Origin: Aureobasidium sp. EXF-3400
Taxonomy: Eukaryota > Ascomycota > Dothideomycetes > Dothideales > Saccotheciaceae
DNA length: 64,000 nucleotides
Reading direction: 5' to 3'
Assembly: GCA_024195585.1 (NCBI GenBank)
Contig: SWBL01000058.1
Span: 1 to 64,000, forward strand
Part shown: positions 21,850 through 34,700 of the stretch, one piece after another
Numbering within the stretch: position 1 is the stretch's first letter
Layout of the letters: every line of letters starts with the position of its first letter
Notes under the pieces: generated by a model
What the model was told of the DNA's origin: nothing
The model's database searches: none
Seen by the model: the letters and a program-made list of their open reading frames with translations, nothing else
Program-made: the position numbers and the translations under genes

Positions 21850-24800
21850 ATAGTAGATCCGGTCTGTGAACCGCAAATCAGATACTCTCTCCCCCGACAT
21901 CTGATATCTGCATTTCTTAGTATGATAATCCAGCTCCAGTCATCAAGCGAAGAGTAAGGAGTCTCGTAGGGATCACTGACCTGATGATTCGTTTCCATAC
22001 GTGTATATAATAAATTCAGACCGATGAGCTGATCGACGATTGACAAAAAATGGCTTTCATCCCAGCCTAAAGTTGCTGCAAAGCTGCTAACAGAGAACAA
22101 CGGTTAGTGTATGCTTGGCTTTTGTGCCAGTCACAACTGACTCATTCTTGATGTGTACGAGTGGCGACTTCGACCACTCGCTCTGGCTCCGATCTCAGTG
22201 TACTGAATGTCAAGGGATTTTGAGAGCAACGCTCATGCGGTGACAACTGATTAATTTGTTCTTATGTGCCAACTTGAGGACCATGTTTCATATCGACGTG
22301 GTTGCTCGTCGCGTAGCAGCAACTGGCCGAGGTTCCTGGAGGAATAGACTATCAGTCAGTTCTCTGCTACTATGCAAAGTACCGATTCTGGTAGTAGAAC
22401 CAAAGTATCCATGGCACACAAAATTGTCATTCTGTTTCGGGCAGAACTCTTCTCCAAAGCATGGAGATGGTGGTCGAGCCAATCCCAGAGACAAGAGATA
22501 GGAGCCAAGAGATGGAAAATGGATAGGTCTATGAATCATAAATCTGACACTCTCTCCCGGAAAGTTGATAATGCCATGGCTTGTGTAGAAGGCAAGCCCT
22601 ATCCATCGAGTAGAGAGAAAGGGAGCTTTCCAGAGGTAACTTGCCCGATGATCTGCTTCCCATGCGTGTGGTCCTTGGCCAGCGATACCTGGGAAAACTC
22701 TGGCAAGCTCGAGTGTAAGTATACCATCCTTGTTATTTTCTCGGACAAAGTTCGCTACTGTTCGGCCTCCGAGAATTATGCTTCTTACCTTGGACGCAGT
22801 AACTGATGGAACACATTGATGGTCCCTTGACCAAAGGCTTTCATATACGGCTGTTGCGAGTCTCGCGAGCAGAGACCAGAGACTAAAGCAAGAACACAAA
22901 CCCCTTTTATCGAGCCGACTTCTCGTGAGAGAAATCGCGTAGAACGCAAAAATCTTTCCGAGCCTAGAGAGTACGGGAGATATATTGTATAGAAGATATT
23001 CCGACTCTACGAACTCTGATTGCATAAATGTGACTCATGATGCCTCTACTGATGCTGTGCGGTAGTCTCGTTTGCTAGAAACCAAAACAACAACTCAAGC
23101 AACACCACAAGCCGCAGAAAACAAGTCTCACTCTGTCTAAATCAGATTCGAAGGCGAGCCATACACATGAATCTCTCTTGAGTTGTGAAGACGACCCAGC
23201 AGATAACCATTTGACGAGGCCCATGTCGAACAATGAAAAGACTTCTTGACTGACGGGTTTCCCTGCTCGCTCAGCTCGAGTACGAACGGAAAGAGTTCTC
23301 ATCCAGACAACAGGATATTTCCACAGCAGATCAGGTCTATGAACCATAAATCTGACACTGCTTCCCTCGTTTTCATTGCTCTTACTGGACACTAGCTCCC
23401 AGCTATCAAGTAGAGATGAAGGGAGCGTCGAAGGGATTACTGACCTGACGACTTGCTTCTCATACAGGTATCCCTGCTCCTTATCGATCATTATGTTGTA
23501 ACAACTCATGCTAGTCATCCACAAACCGTCAACAGCGACATCAGGCTGGCGAGGATTCGGGTTGAGAGTGTTATCCAGAGAAAACTTCGTCGTCAGAGAC
23601 TATATTCCTCAAGATCTGTACTGGTGACTGACGGGTATCTCAGTATCTCAATTTGAGATACACAAGATGGGACACGCTTAGAGACTCCTCGTAGAATTTC
23701 TAAGTGTGTGTGTATAGAATCACCGAATATCATCTTGTCATACTTGAGAGAGAATGTATGTGTATTATCAGTGCTTGTTTTACCATCCCATCTCAAATTC
23801 CAAGTTCACCCCGAGACGAATTTCTAGACACCACCAAGGGTCTGCAAGACACACTCATGTGCTGTACAAAGGATATTATCATTCCATGAACATCGCTCTA
23901 TGGACCTATGCGTTTTGTCTTTGGATACCACTGACGCCAGGAGACCAAGAAAGAGAAACGGCAAGCAAAAAGGAGATAAAACTGACGACAAGAACACAAT
24001 CTGGGGTTTCGCTCTCCAGATATAGTACCGGACACGACTGCTTATCTCACGATTACAAATCATCTCACAGGTTATAAAGAGTCGATAAGTATAATATAGT
24101 GTCATTACCAGTGGTGAACTTTCCCAGCACGAAGGCGACAGCACGTGTCATCGAAGTGTAGCTTTCGGTTTCTACTTTTGTGATGCTTGCGAAGTTTCCA
24201 CAACGAACAACAATGACGAGCTTCGGGTTCCAAAACCTCATGAACGCGACCTGCAACTTCATCAGTGATGAAGGAGGTCTGTGATCCTGCAAAATCAACT
24301 CCAGATCCCCGAAGTACCGTCAGTGGAATGTGGAGTATGATCCTAGAATAATCTTCTGGAGGGGGAAGATCTTAGGGAAGCAAAAGACCATAGACCTGTT
24401 TACTTTCTCTTCCTGGCGCGAGCTTTGATTGTAGTGAGTAAAGCCTGGGTCATCGACACAGTCTAGACATACATGGTCTCGACTACGCGGCAGAGGTGGC
24501 TCCGGGGTGGAAAGGAAAATTTAGAGCAGATAGTATGGAACAAGAGACAGAGATGATATCTGGAGCAGCAGAATATAGGGAGTCGTGCTCATTCAGGCTA
24601 TGGAAGAGATTCTTGAGTTGTTGTTGTCAAGAAACGCATGTGGGTTGCCACACTAGGATCTGTAGCGAGATTGATGATGGCTGTGATCAAGATGATTCCT
24701 GTAGGACCTTCGAGAAGTAAGGTTGAGCCGGTGATGCAGGGCATCTGCTAGGATATCTATGATGGAGATATTCTTGGGATAACACTGTCACTGTGAGATG

Positions 24801-26446
24801 CCAATACGGACAAAAGTATCTACAGAGAGAATACTTGAGTTGTTTGTATGTAGCTGACCTATACCTTCGATGTATTCAAGATCTGTTGGCCAGCTTATAT
24901 AATGATCAAGATAGGACTCAAGCCGGGTGACACGGAACAATCAGCGCGAGAGACGAAACCTTGTAAGCAAGCAAGCCGATAGACGAACTAGAGTTTCTGA
25001 GGAATGACTTTGGTAAATTCATCATTAGCAGATGAGTTTAACCTATCGGGTCATTTATTCTAGCCAACCCCTTAACGAACCACAGTATCCGCCCTACTCA
25101 CCTGAACTCTGAGATCCCAATATCTGCTTCCGACCCAATCGCATGGTGTTACAAGAAGGAATCTGAACTCGAAGCATCGACTCGCATGAACCAGCACCTG
25201 GAAGCTGAATCAGACGTCCCGATCACAATCCGTCGCAAATATCGCAACATCAGAATCAGTCACCATATCGTTGCCTCGAGGTGTAATGTACAGCCACCGT
25301 GGCCCGGCAATGCAGATTCCTCAGACACCACAGAGTGCATCGACTAAAAGTCTGTCAAAAGATTTGCAAAGAGGATCATCCGCCGCGGCAATTTAGGAGG
25401 TCCATGATCCTGCAAGAAGCTCGCGGTATCTCTCAGACCTCAGATATGACAACGATACAATCAGGGAGGGTGAGAAGAGGAAAAGAGTCACAGACCTGAT
25501 GACTCTAGCTCTCAAGAAGCTCTCAAGTCTATCTGAGTATCTTCAAGAGCAGTCCGCCGGGTGTAATCTGTGGTGGGCATTGTTGTCTATGGTTTGCGTT
25601 TGATTTCCATGATCTGTGTGTGGATTCAAGAAAGAGTCAGGAGGGTGGGTATCATATAGAAAAATTCTTGACAGCCAGGGGCAGCGCGAGAGCGGGAGTG
25701 ACCAGAGTCTACCAACTCATGAGATAGTACTAGCCAGACCATGTAGTCCGAAACGATTTAGAACAGAAGTGAGAGTAAAAAAATATTCGAAATGGAGAGA
25801 AGCGACAGCGAACCCAATGTTGGAGACAGCACCGAAGTCGTTCTCAAGGTGAGAAAGTATCGATAGTGGCAGAAGTCGGGCAAAATCTGCAGCAGGTCGG
25901 TTCTCATCTTCACACGATCAGCTGAAACAAGGCTAATCAGTAAGGATTCCAAGAAGAGCATTTAAGATCCCAGATACTCCAGTACCATCGTATCTGGAGT
26001 CAGAGAGTGTAAGTATCGAGGCTACAACAGTACTATTCAAGTAGCCCGTCCTGGAATCCAGATTTTCCCACAGATGTTACCTTCGAAGAAGTCAGAGCAT
26101 TAGTCATCAGAGCCGCAAGATACGAGCCGACCTTTGAGAGACAGCCCGTCAAATGGTGTCATTCAATGCTGCGCCTCAAGACCTTCGCCAACCGTTCGAC
26201 TCAGGCTTACAGCACTCCGTACAAGCAGCATACATCCTACCGGCAATGCTAAAACCACGGGACGTGTCTAGTCTGCACCACCCTGCATGGAGAGTCGATC
26301 AGGTCCATGAGCCCCTGAGCATGCCACGTCTCTCCAGTACCCTACCTCTATACTTTGTACCTCGGCACATCAGTGGAGGGATTCGATTTGTGAGGAAGAA
26401 GCAGAAGATCCAAGAGGTTTGTTGACCTGATGACTCGCCTCTCTTG
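21850..26446 (+). repeat. array of six diverged direct-repeat units (box A / box B family)
   Basis: Each unit has box A, resembling AGGTCTATGAACCATAAATC, and, about 95-120 nt later, box B, resembling TTACTGACCTGATGACTTGC followed by TTCTC. Box A starts near 21861, 22525, 23333, 24275, 25398 and 26301. Box B lies near 21975, 22636, 23437, 24388, 25489 and 26417. Between the boxes a GA-rich segment (for example AGTAGAGATGAAGGGAG) is also shared. Copies lie in the same orientation at 0.65-1.1 kb spacing, suggesting an ancient tandem array with strong divergence. One minus-strand frame through box A reads SVRFMxHRP in two copies but carries a stop in another, so present coding is unlikely. Confidence 0.65.
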
Positions 26447-26757
26447 CTGTAAATGGAGACGGTAGGTTGCATTAAGCCAATCGTCTAGTTCCTTCCTGGT
26501 AGGTTATCATGCTGGTGACATTCACCGTAATGATTGTATATTTGTCGATGGTGGTGGCAGTAGTGGTGGCGTTGATGGAAATTTATAGCAATCCAGCACG
26601 TAGAGAGACATGAATGGAACGAATATCCGAGACATTGGAAAAATGAACTAATTGACAAGCGTAATTTCATTAGCAGCTCCTCGAAGACTGCTAATCTCTC
26701 ATCCATCCTCGTCTACCTCATGCAAACCCCACAAAAACAAACTCACAACCCCATCCC

Positions 26758-28932
26758 TCACGCAGCCTCCAACTCCCCAATCCTCTTCTCCACCCCCTCA
26801 ACCCCCCTCAACTTCTCCTCCAACTCCTCCCTCTCATCCTCCAACCTCAACCTCTTCTCCGCATCCAACTTCCCAAAGAAAGCTCCCCCTTTACCATCAA
26901 ACTGCAATATCCGCGTATGATACTGCCACAAACTCTTTCTATGGCTAACAGTAAGCAAAGTGATGTTTCGCTGTTTGGCTTGTGTGTAGATTAGAGTTTC
27001 AACACTGGGTGTGAGTGAGGAAGTGCATTCGTCGAGGATGGCGTAGCAGGGAGAGTGGTAGAAGAGGCGGGCGGCGGCGAGGCGTTGTTGGGTTCCTGTG
27101 CTGAGTATCTCGGGCCAGGGTGCTGTGGTGTCTAAGCCTGATTGTGTTGATGTTTCGTTACCTGAAATGTCTTTGGAGGGCAGGGAGAGCAAGTTATCTA
27201 GGTCGAGAGAGGTGATGATCGCGAGGAGATCTGCATCGGTGATGTTTCTCTCGTGCATTTCTGCGACTGTATCTGGGTAGATAATTTGTGCTCGAAGGCT
27301 TCCGTGTGCCATGAGATATGGTCGTTGGGGAATGTAGAAGATGTCTTCTGCAGACGGTTTTCTGACTTCACCGCCGTAGACAGGCCAAAGTCCGCCCAAG
27401 ATGCGGAATAGAGAAGACTTGCCACAGCCATTGGGACCAATGATGAGCAAATGATCTTGAGGACGTATGTGGAAGGACAATGCAGAGACCAGGATATCGC
27501 CATTGGGTGATACGATAGGCACATCCTTGAACATGATATCAGGACCTTCAGTAATAGCTCCTCTACCAGCAAGAACTGCCGCATTAGCATCCACTGATGC
27601 AGAGCTGACCAACTGCTTTTCGAAATGCCCAGCTTCGATATCTGCGATGACAGAAAGTAAAGTCGAAACTCGAGAAGTGTAACCAGCGAGTTGAGAAATC
27701 TCCTTGTATGAGAACATGAGTCTTCCAAAGGCATCGGAGGAACTGAGTAACAGGCGTCTGTTCGTGACAAAAGCTTCTGTCGAATTCTTGGCTACAGTTC
27801 CTGCATTCTTTGCAACAGGGAGCTTGAAAAAGACAGGAATTGAGCAGAGCATAAGTCCCAAAGCGCCCCAGAAGTACTTGATGACGAAATCCTCCATGAT
27901 GCCATGGTAGAATCTCCTTCTCAAGATACGATTTACGTGCTTAATGAGGGTAAAGTAATTCTTGTCGAGAGCATCTTTCTCGGCCTCTTGCCCATGGTAC
28001 AGAGCAATCTCTTCGCTGTAATCAATGACACGCGAATGTTGGAAGCGAAATTCGCCTTCCAGTCGTGCCTCGTCAGCGACGTATTTGCCAAAGGGTGGTG
28101 TCAGAGCGCGCATGACAGAAGCAGAGAGTTGGACGAGCAGACCCATGGCAAAGAGACCCTCACCACCGACACTCCGGGACAGTGAGTAGTTGTAAATGAC
28201 CATGTCCAAGACCGGCTTGGCCAGATTGCCATACAGCTCGGCGAGCGAGTTTGAGAACTTGCTCACATCTACAGTGACGAGTTGATCGGCGTTCTTGATC
28301 CGATCATCCAGAGCGGAGAGAGTGTAGAAGGTCATCTTGGACAGATACTTGTTGTGGATGTGTTGGGTGAGGCGGGTGCGGTATTGAAGGGCGAGTTTGC
28401 ATTGGTGATAGCTGAGCATTGAGTTCGTGAATGTGGCAGGAATTGCGACAACCATCCACCATACAAGACCGCCAATGAAGTCCTTGCCTTTGCCTCGGAC
28501 GAGAGCAGAGACCAGTCTTCCGTCCAGTTCGGCGACATAAAGCGAGATGAGTGTTCGCAGGACTAGGAAGACGCTATGGCTTATGAGAAGGCGCAGCTCT
28601 TTGCTTTTCCAGCCTGGTATACAGATTCGCAAGAGGCGGATCAAGTTGCGGAAGAACTCTCTGTTCAGCTCGACCTTTTTTCTACCGCCAGTTGTGCTTC
28701 CTTCTCTTTCTCCATTGCGACCAGCCGCTCGTCGTTGTTGCTCGGCAGCTTTTTGCTCGTTGATTGCGTGGCGTATACGGTTCAGCAAGGTGACGAAGAG
28801 GCCAATGTAGATAGCGCGGGAGATGCGTGTGCGGTGCTTGAGGTATAGAGTGGTGAGGTCGGAGACGGCCTTCTTCAGCGTTCCTTCTGACACGAGGCCG
28901 CCCGGCAGTGACAGCTTCGATTGTACTGCCAT
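26758..28932 (-). CDS. PXA1: peroxisomal ABCD-family fatty acyl transporter (Pxa1-like half transporter)
   Basis: Single exon of 724 residues starting MAVQSKLSLPGG, the first ATG of the frame; the open frame continues upstream to about 29079 without another ATG. The N-terminal membrane domain contains the ABCD segment NADQLVTVDVSKFSNSLAELYGNLAKPVLD-like block (EAA-type region). The nucleotide-binding domain has Walker A GPNGCGKSS, a signature-region LSTGTQQRLAAARLFYH, Walker B YAILDECTSSL and the switch TVSHRKSLWQYHTRILQFDG. The His-switch and tail match Pxa1 rather than Pxa2. Yeast Pxa1/Pxa2 heterodimers import long-chain acyl-CoA into peroxisomes for beta-oxidation; the same role is inferred here. 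Oddity: the signature lacks the usual first Gly of SGG (reads STG). The C-terminal helix is Glu-rich. Confidence 0.88.
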   Translation of the reverse strand: MAVQSKLSLPGGLVSEGTLKKAVSDLTTLYLKHRTRISRAIYIGLFVTLLNRIRHAINEQKAAEQQRRAAGRNGEREGSTTGGRKKVELNREFFRNLIRLLRICIPGWKSKELRLLISHSVFLVLRTLISLYVAELDGRLVSALVRGKGKDFIGGLVWWMVVAIPATFTNSMLSYHQCKLALQYRTRLTQHIHNKYLSKMTFYTLSALDDRIKNADQLVTVDVSKFSNSLAELYGNLAKPVLDMVIYNYSLSRSVGGEGLFAMGLLVQLSASVMRALTPPFGKYVADEARLEGEFRFQHSRVIDYSEEIALYHGQEAEKDALDKNYFTLIKHVNRILRRRFYHGIMEDFVIKYFWGALGLMLCSIPVFFKLPVAKNAGTVAKNSTEAFVTNRRLLLSSSDAFGRLMFSYKEISQLAGYTSRVSTLLSVIADIEAGHFEKQLVSSASVDANAAVLAGRGAITEGPDIMFKDVPIVSPNGDILVSALSFHIRPQDHLLIIGPNGCGKSSLFRILGGLWPVYGGEVRKPSAEDIFYIPQRPYLMAHGSLRAQIIYPDTVAEMHERNITDADLLAIITSLDLDNLLSLPSKDISGNETSTQSGLDTTAPWPEILSTGTQQRLAAARLFYHSPCYAILDECTSSLTPSVETLIYTQAKQRNITLLTVSHRKSLWQYHTRILQFDGKGGAFFGKLDAEKRLRLEDEREELEEKLRGVEGVEKRIGELEAA

Positions 28933-29646
28933 GTCTCGGTCACGTCCATCTGTCTGTATCGCTGATGAGACTATGTCTTTGTGCAAGAGGTCATCACCCT
29001 CGTCTTCTACCCACTGTCTTGCATGTGATGATGTTGACACATGCCGAGGTATGCGGAGTCCGGGGTTCCTTCTCCACAAGCTCGACTGATTTAATTACAT
29101 GCAAAGGAAAAGAAATATTCAGAATATGTAGTTTCGCCGTGCAGATCTCCTGGAACCATCGGTCGCTTTTAGTCAACGATATTATCAGCGATGAACAGGA
29201 AAGAAACATAGAGACGATATCTTCTTAGTCCTACGATCAGGCGAAGCTGTTCTTCTGGACAACAGAATTGTTCCGATAATCCCAGGCCAATGCCAAAATG
29301 AAAATCATTTCCTCTGGGAACATCTCTGCGGTCTAAATCTCCTGGAACAAGTCAAAAAGGTTGCAGAGCTGACATTCGCATAACAACGATATTTCGCTCC
29401 TCAGCTTCTGTACAATCTAGAACAACTCTACGGTCGAGGAAGATCAGAGACTCCATCAATGAGAAGTCCAAAACGAGCCAGGGTCGCCCTACATACCACT
29501 CGACTTGCGCGGATAATCTCATGGACATGTTCGGGCATCATAAATTTGATACACTTCCATGACGGTACATTATATCCATAACTACATCAGGGGCAAAAAT
29601 CTCATAACAATGCCACCTATTGAATTCCCCACCTCCATCCACTAAT
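28933..29646. other. ABCD promoter and carboxypeptidase 3' flank
   Basis: This interval of about 0.7 kb lies between two minus-strand genes. Two similar segments containing ATCTCCTGGAAC followed by CAACGATAT occur near 29144 and 29335, and a box A-like piece (ATCATAAATTTGATACACTTCC) lies near 29537, hinting that old repeat sequence extends here. No gene is supported. Confidence 0.4.
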
Positions 29647-31715
29647 CTAAGACTTCCAGATCTGAGGCACAAAACCACCAGCACCACCAGTAGCCGAAGC
29701 ACTGGCAGTAGAAGTAGGAGGCAAAGCCACAAACGACTCAGTATGCGTAGCATTAGGACCTCCAACACTCGTCAAATTCGCCGTCACCATCTCAGTACCA
29801 TCAGCAATATTCCAATGGTTGAGTGTGCGGTTGAACATAGCAAGTGCAGCTTGAGGTTGATAGTAAGGAACTTCATGACCAGCTTCGTAGATGCGCAGGA
29901 AGGATAGGTTTCCGTATTGACGCACTTCGCCGTATTCGGTGCCGTCGACGGTGAAGGGCTCATAGCCGGCAGCGGCGAATTCGGCGCTGTGGGTGTAGTT
30001 TAGAGCGAGGGAGATGGCTTGGCCGCCGAACCAGTTGCAGATGTAGTCGGCGTCGCTGGGTTGTGTTAGAAGATGCATGATGGTGGGAGAGGAGAAGGGA
30101 CTTACCCGTAGTACAAACTGATGCGAAGGCCTTGGGCAAGAAGATTTTCAAGATCGCCCAGGAAACTGTTGTAAACGAAATCTCCAGTGGCTTGGAAAGC
30201 ATAGTAAATGTCATCGTTAGACTCCGTGTAGTTGACACTAACACCCAGAGCATTCTGAACCCAACCCATGTTAAGGAAGTCAGGGAAGTACTCAGGAGGA
30301 GTAGGGTCATCGCTAGGGTGTCTGATATCATAGGTTCCCCTGCCCGAGTACTGGTAGTAAGGACCCTCAACATTGTCTCTGCACATATCCTGTGCTTCGG
30401 AGCAAAGGGTCTGGGTGGCAAGGTTGTCTTGGCCAGTCTCTCTGGCTTCGCGGCAGTACTCGATATACTCGAGGCATCCGCCGCGCATGTTCAGTGCGAA
30501 CTTCATGTAGTTGTAGACAGTGTCGTTGACAGCTTTGATACCGTATGTGTTGTTGACGGCAAACTCGGGGTAGTGGGGAGCCTGGACGGCCTCGTCGATG
30601 ATACCGTTTCCGATACCGAGAGTGTTGAAGTCGAGCTTAACACCAGGAATGGTTCCATTGGAGATAAGCTTATTTTGGTCGTTAAAGTAGTTGAAGAAAG
30701 AAGGTCCTAAAGTCATGACATGTCAGCAGATGGTTTCAAAGGTAGGAGAGCTCAACACAAACCGTAGTGTCCGCCGTAAGATTCAGTCCAGAGGTTGAAT
30801 TCCTTGTTGCTACCAATCTCACAATCGAGTTGAGGCAGAGCGCTAAGGAAACCTTGCAGGACGTGCCATGCAGCAACGGCAGCAAGATCGGTGGTGTCGA
30901 TCTCAGTGGCGTTGATGACGGGATAAGTGCCAGTAGCATTGGCTTGGGTTGCGTTCATGAAAGAACCAGTGACGGGGTTAAAGGAACCCTCTTCTTCCTC
31001 CTGGTAACTGAAACCAACTCCAAATGGCTGGGAAAGGAACAGCATGTTGGAGACCTCGCTCCAACTGTAGGGGTTGACCTGAGTTGTGAGATTGGCGGTG
31101 ACGTTGCAAGGACCGAGTTCTGGTTGTGTCAGCGGGGGTTGAGGAATGGACGCGAATACCACAGCACAGAGGTCGCATCATAGGCGACCCTTGGAGGATT
31201 TGGCATCGTAACGCGCAAGTCCTCTCTACAGAGTATCATTCTGCTATAGCGCTTGCAAAACATTGTACGCGCCCCTGGTGACTGTATATGATGAAAGGAT
31301 AGAAAGTATTTACCTTGGAACAATCCAATCAAAGAGTCACTTCCTGGACCTCCATTGAGCCAGAGTGTGATGGGGTCGTTTGCAGGGTCATTCCTCGACT
31401 CAAAGAACCAGAAGAAAGTGTGCATGTCCGGAGCAAGATCGATATATCCAGAGTATGAGTTCACACCAGGAGTGGTCTCACAGATACCGGCCTTGCCAGG
31501 CTCCTTGTAACGGATGGTCACATTGGTGGGAGTCTATGACTGGGGTCAGTCATGATCAACGAGCAGTCTTGGTGCACACCCACAGTGATGGTCTTGAGAT
31601 CGGTGGCATTGGCGGGGAAATATTGTCTCTTGTCAAGAACTGGGACAAGAGCAGATACTCCTGTAGCTGACAACAAAGCAGCAGCACTGCTCAACATCAT
31701 GGTTCCTCCGATCAT
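29647..31715 (-). CDS. secreted serine carboxypeptidase, peptidase family S10
   Basis: Five exons, 31715-31584, 31533-31314, 31119-30763, 30706-30106 and 30055-29647, encode 572 residues. A signal peptide (hydrophobic core about residues 6-22, ending near ALVPVLDKR, a possible Kex2-type site) is present. The oxyanion-hole segment is [10 protein letters not shown]. The nucleophile is Ser231 in TESYGGHYG, the catalytic Asp is probably Asp440 in GDADYICNW, and the His is His497 in [11 protein letters not shown]. Many NxS/T sites predict N-glycosylation. Family S10 enzymes remove C-terminal residues at acidic pH; this one resembles extracellular fungal members. The tail is Ser/Ala/Gly-rich. Intron 2 is long for this window (194 nt); the others are 50-57 nt. 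Start 31715 is preferred because it places the hydrophobic segment at the N-terminus. Confidence 0.9.
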
Positions 31716-34700
31716 CTTGATGGTAGTAAGAGGAAGAGGAATACACACGAGCTCAGAAGAACTCAATGCCTCGCTTTATAGTTTGCTTCTCCATACCTTG
31801 TAGCCTACGACAGGGTTTCCTCCATGCCGCAAAATGACCTAGTCCGCATGATGGACACGAGATGATTGGCAGGGATGGACATGAAGTGTTCGCAGCTAAA
31901 CTCCAACAAGCAGCTCGGATGTCGTTAGAAGAAGATACCATAGCACCTAACTCAATTCCTGGGACCTGATGACGTTTTCACTGTGGTGATAAGAGATAGA
32001 AAGTTAACCAAGGCCGTCTTGTCAGTTGATCCCGAGGCTTGTTGAAGCTTGATTTTAATGGAAATCCCAAGGATCGCAGTTGCTCCAGAACGCTTTTCTT
32101 CACACGCACTATTTTTGCATCGAGCTTCTTCTTCTTAACCTTCTTATCTGTTCCAGTTGCGACATTTGTGCTTACTCGACAGTCCCGGTGCGACTGTATG
32201 AGCGGTGTACAGCAGCGCATAGTTCGTGACTCCAAAGAACAAGAAAATGTGGTTGGTCCGAGCTGCCTCTTTCGGATGAAATGTTGACGATCAATTTAAT
32301 TGGAAGGAGCACTTGGAATGGACACGCGTGGTTTTGCCGAACTCATCGCAGAGTTTAGAGCAGAAGATAAGCTCAAGTGGCAGCCTTGAATATGATATGT
32401 CTTCTGTTGATGTCGCGGGCAGACTCCTGTATGCCGGATGTACGACTGTTGAGGCCTCCAAAAGCCGGTTCGCGATACGTTGATTTGCATACGTTGTGAG
32501 GATGTGATCGGACGCCCCTCTCAAGATGCGATAGCGACATAGCGTGCATACGATATCCGTTCTGATGCACGAAGTGTTTTCTCTATCAGACATGGCCAAA
32601 GAGCTTGTGCTCGAGAATACCGCAAAAGAACATTGTCGGTGTAGAGGTGCCTTCCTGTTCAGCGATGGCGAGTAACATGGCTCCGTTGAACATGGCTGTT
32701 GCCGTTCCAGTCAGCGACTCAAACACTCGTTTTCATATCACACAGCATGAAATTCGGACGGATGTCGCAGTTACAACTCTGTAAAAAGAGTGATGACAGC
32801 ATGGTCTAAACAGCATGTGTACAGTGGCGCTCGTACAAATCTGCTGATCAGAGACGTCTCTTCCCACCGGCTAAATACATCATAAAGGTACTCCGTACAG
32901 GACTTGGCTCCTCACAAGCTACAAAAGAGGTACGTTGAGGAAGTGTCTCACTGCGTCCCGATGCACGACACCTCGTCTCACCGCGTTTGTACAACGATGC
33001 TGAATTCTGCCAAAGCTCACTCCTGTGGTCGGCCGTGGCATCTTGTCGGTATGCGGTGATGCAATGCAAGCACGGAACCTCAATCAAAAAATCCATGTAT
33101 CCAAAATACCGTGCGGCGTGCGCTGGCCTTGTAAATTGCGATATGGTATGCACGTCCAAGTCACTCTATGTCCACTCGGATCGCACCGATCCATGCGTCG
33201 GGACATGAGAAACCTTGTCGCCGACTAGTCCACCCTGTATGTTAACGACCCTACCAAAAGACAGCGAATGTACGCCGCAGATTCTCAAGCTAAAGTCTCG
33301 TATGCTTCTGTAACGCTGGTTCTTGTAAGCCCTCAAACTGTCGAGTACTGGCCCTGAAGGTGAAACTCTGCAAACGAGAGGGGCTCAGGGAGGGCGTAGC
33401 ATATTAGCGATGAAGCTTTTATTATGTACATCAAAAACAGGCGCTTCTCGGCGATCAAGAGGGCGAGTCAACAAGCGCTTCGGAATCCTCGATGAGATTC
33501 TCTTCATCAGCGATGCGCGCGTGCGATCAGCAGCGTTTGTGACTGGATGAGTTGGCACCTAGGGTAGTTGCGGTCGTCCGTTGTCTAGAGTCATGTTTCG
33601 CATAAGAAAAGAACACTTGAATCAGCGACAAAATTGTTGCAAGGTGGTGGGTACGTGATGAAAAGTAGTCGATGGTCTTGGTAATCAGGGCTTCTTTAGT
33701 GGCAAACATTCCTATTACTGACTGTACGTGAACGAGGCTTGGTCTTCCCTTCGACTCGTTGCAAATCGGTTCTCAGGATGAACTGCCCCCCAGACGATTG
33801 CATGCTTGGAAAGCGGCTTTCTCTCGGCCCACAGTCTAAAACCGTCGGTAGGCGCTTGGGCTAGAATACCGATAGCGAACGATTTAAACTCCAGACTCTC
33901 GTATTTTGTGGCTGCCACGAGCTCCACCTCACTTGTTTGGGAAATTTGATGCCCGGAGAAAAGCATCAAGACCCAAGCGGAAGTTGTCCGAACCAAAGAC
34001 AAAGGGAAACGAAGGTTTTGATAGCAGAACGGTGGGATACGCAGGTACGGATACGTCTAGAGATACAGAGGGCGTGGGTATGGCATGGCATATTGACTGG
34101 TGCGAGTAAAAAGAGGAAGGTGTTTCGAATGTCGGCTCCCCACAGATACTGTGTACTGAGTCGCATGGTTTCGTTAAAGCAAAGCAGAGAACGGCCGTAG
34201 TGCTGCAGAAACACGGGAGGTGTTTTGTTCTTTGCGAAATCGATCAGGGGGGATCCGGACGCATGTATAAGCAGGGAGCGGGTTACGTATCTGAACTCGG
34301 TGTAGTATATTGGGCGCCACGCCGGAGCAGAAACTCGCGGCGGACATACGCCTCCAATCCACGTCGCCATACATACTCAGCTCAGCCGGTGTCGTGGGTC
34401 AGGGGGAGGCTCTTGAATGGCGCGATCTGGAGACGCCGCTCTCAAGACATGCAGACTGCGTCCGTGGAAGCAAAGAGTAACGTTTCAGAATCTTTTGCAT
34501 ATACAGACGGGGCGAGAAGGGAGATGCACTGATGCAGCACGGCAAATTTTTATTGGATGCAGTTCGCAAAAAGTGGTTCTGGCCATTGATTCGTGAGATG
34601 GCGTTTAACCCTGGCCGTTGGATCGTGACGGAGGGGGTCCAAAATGACAGGCGGGGCTTACCCTCCCGAAATAGCAACACGAGGAGATCATAGCGCGTAC

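Larger units (their letters stand above)
20546..26757. other. 6.2-kb region without supported genes, containing a diverged direct-repeat array
   Basis: No open frame here shows a recognisable domain or plausible exon chain. The stretch 21.8-26.45 kb contains at least six copies of a two-box repeat in one orientation (annotated separately). A TTTGC/TTTG microsatellite lies at about 21427-21457. The first about 500 bp are the SPO22 3' flank. The region reads as long-decayed repetitive DNA. Confidence 0.55.

Noticed and set aside
22288..23025. 245-codon minus-strand open frame in the repeat array
   Set aside because: It spans a box A / box B unit, and the equivalent frames in other units are broken or encode unrelated residues except around box A. 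No domain is recognisable, so it is treated as chance.
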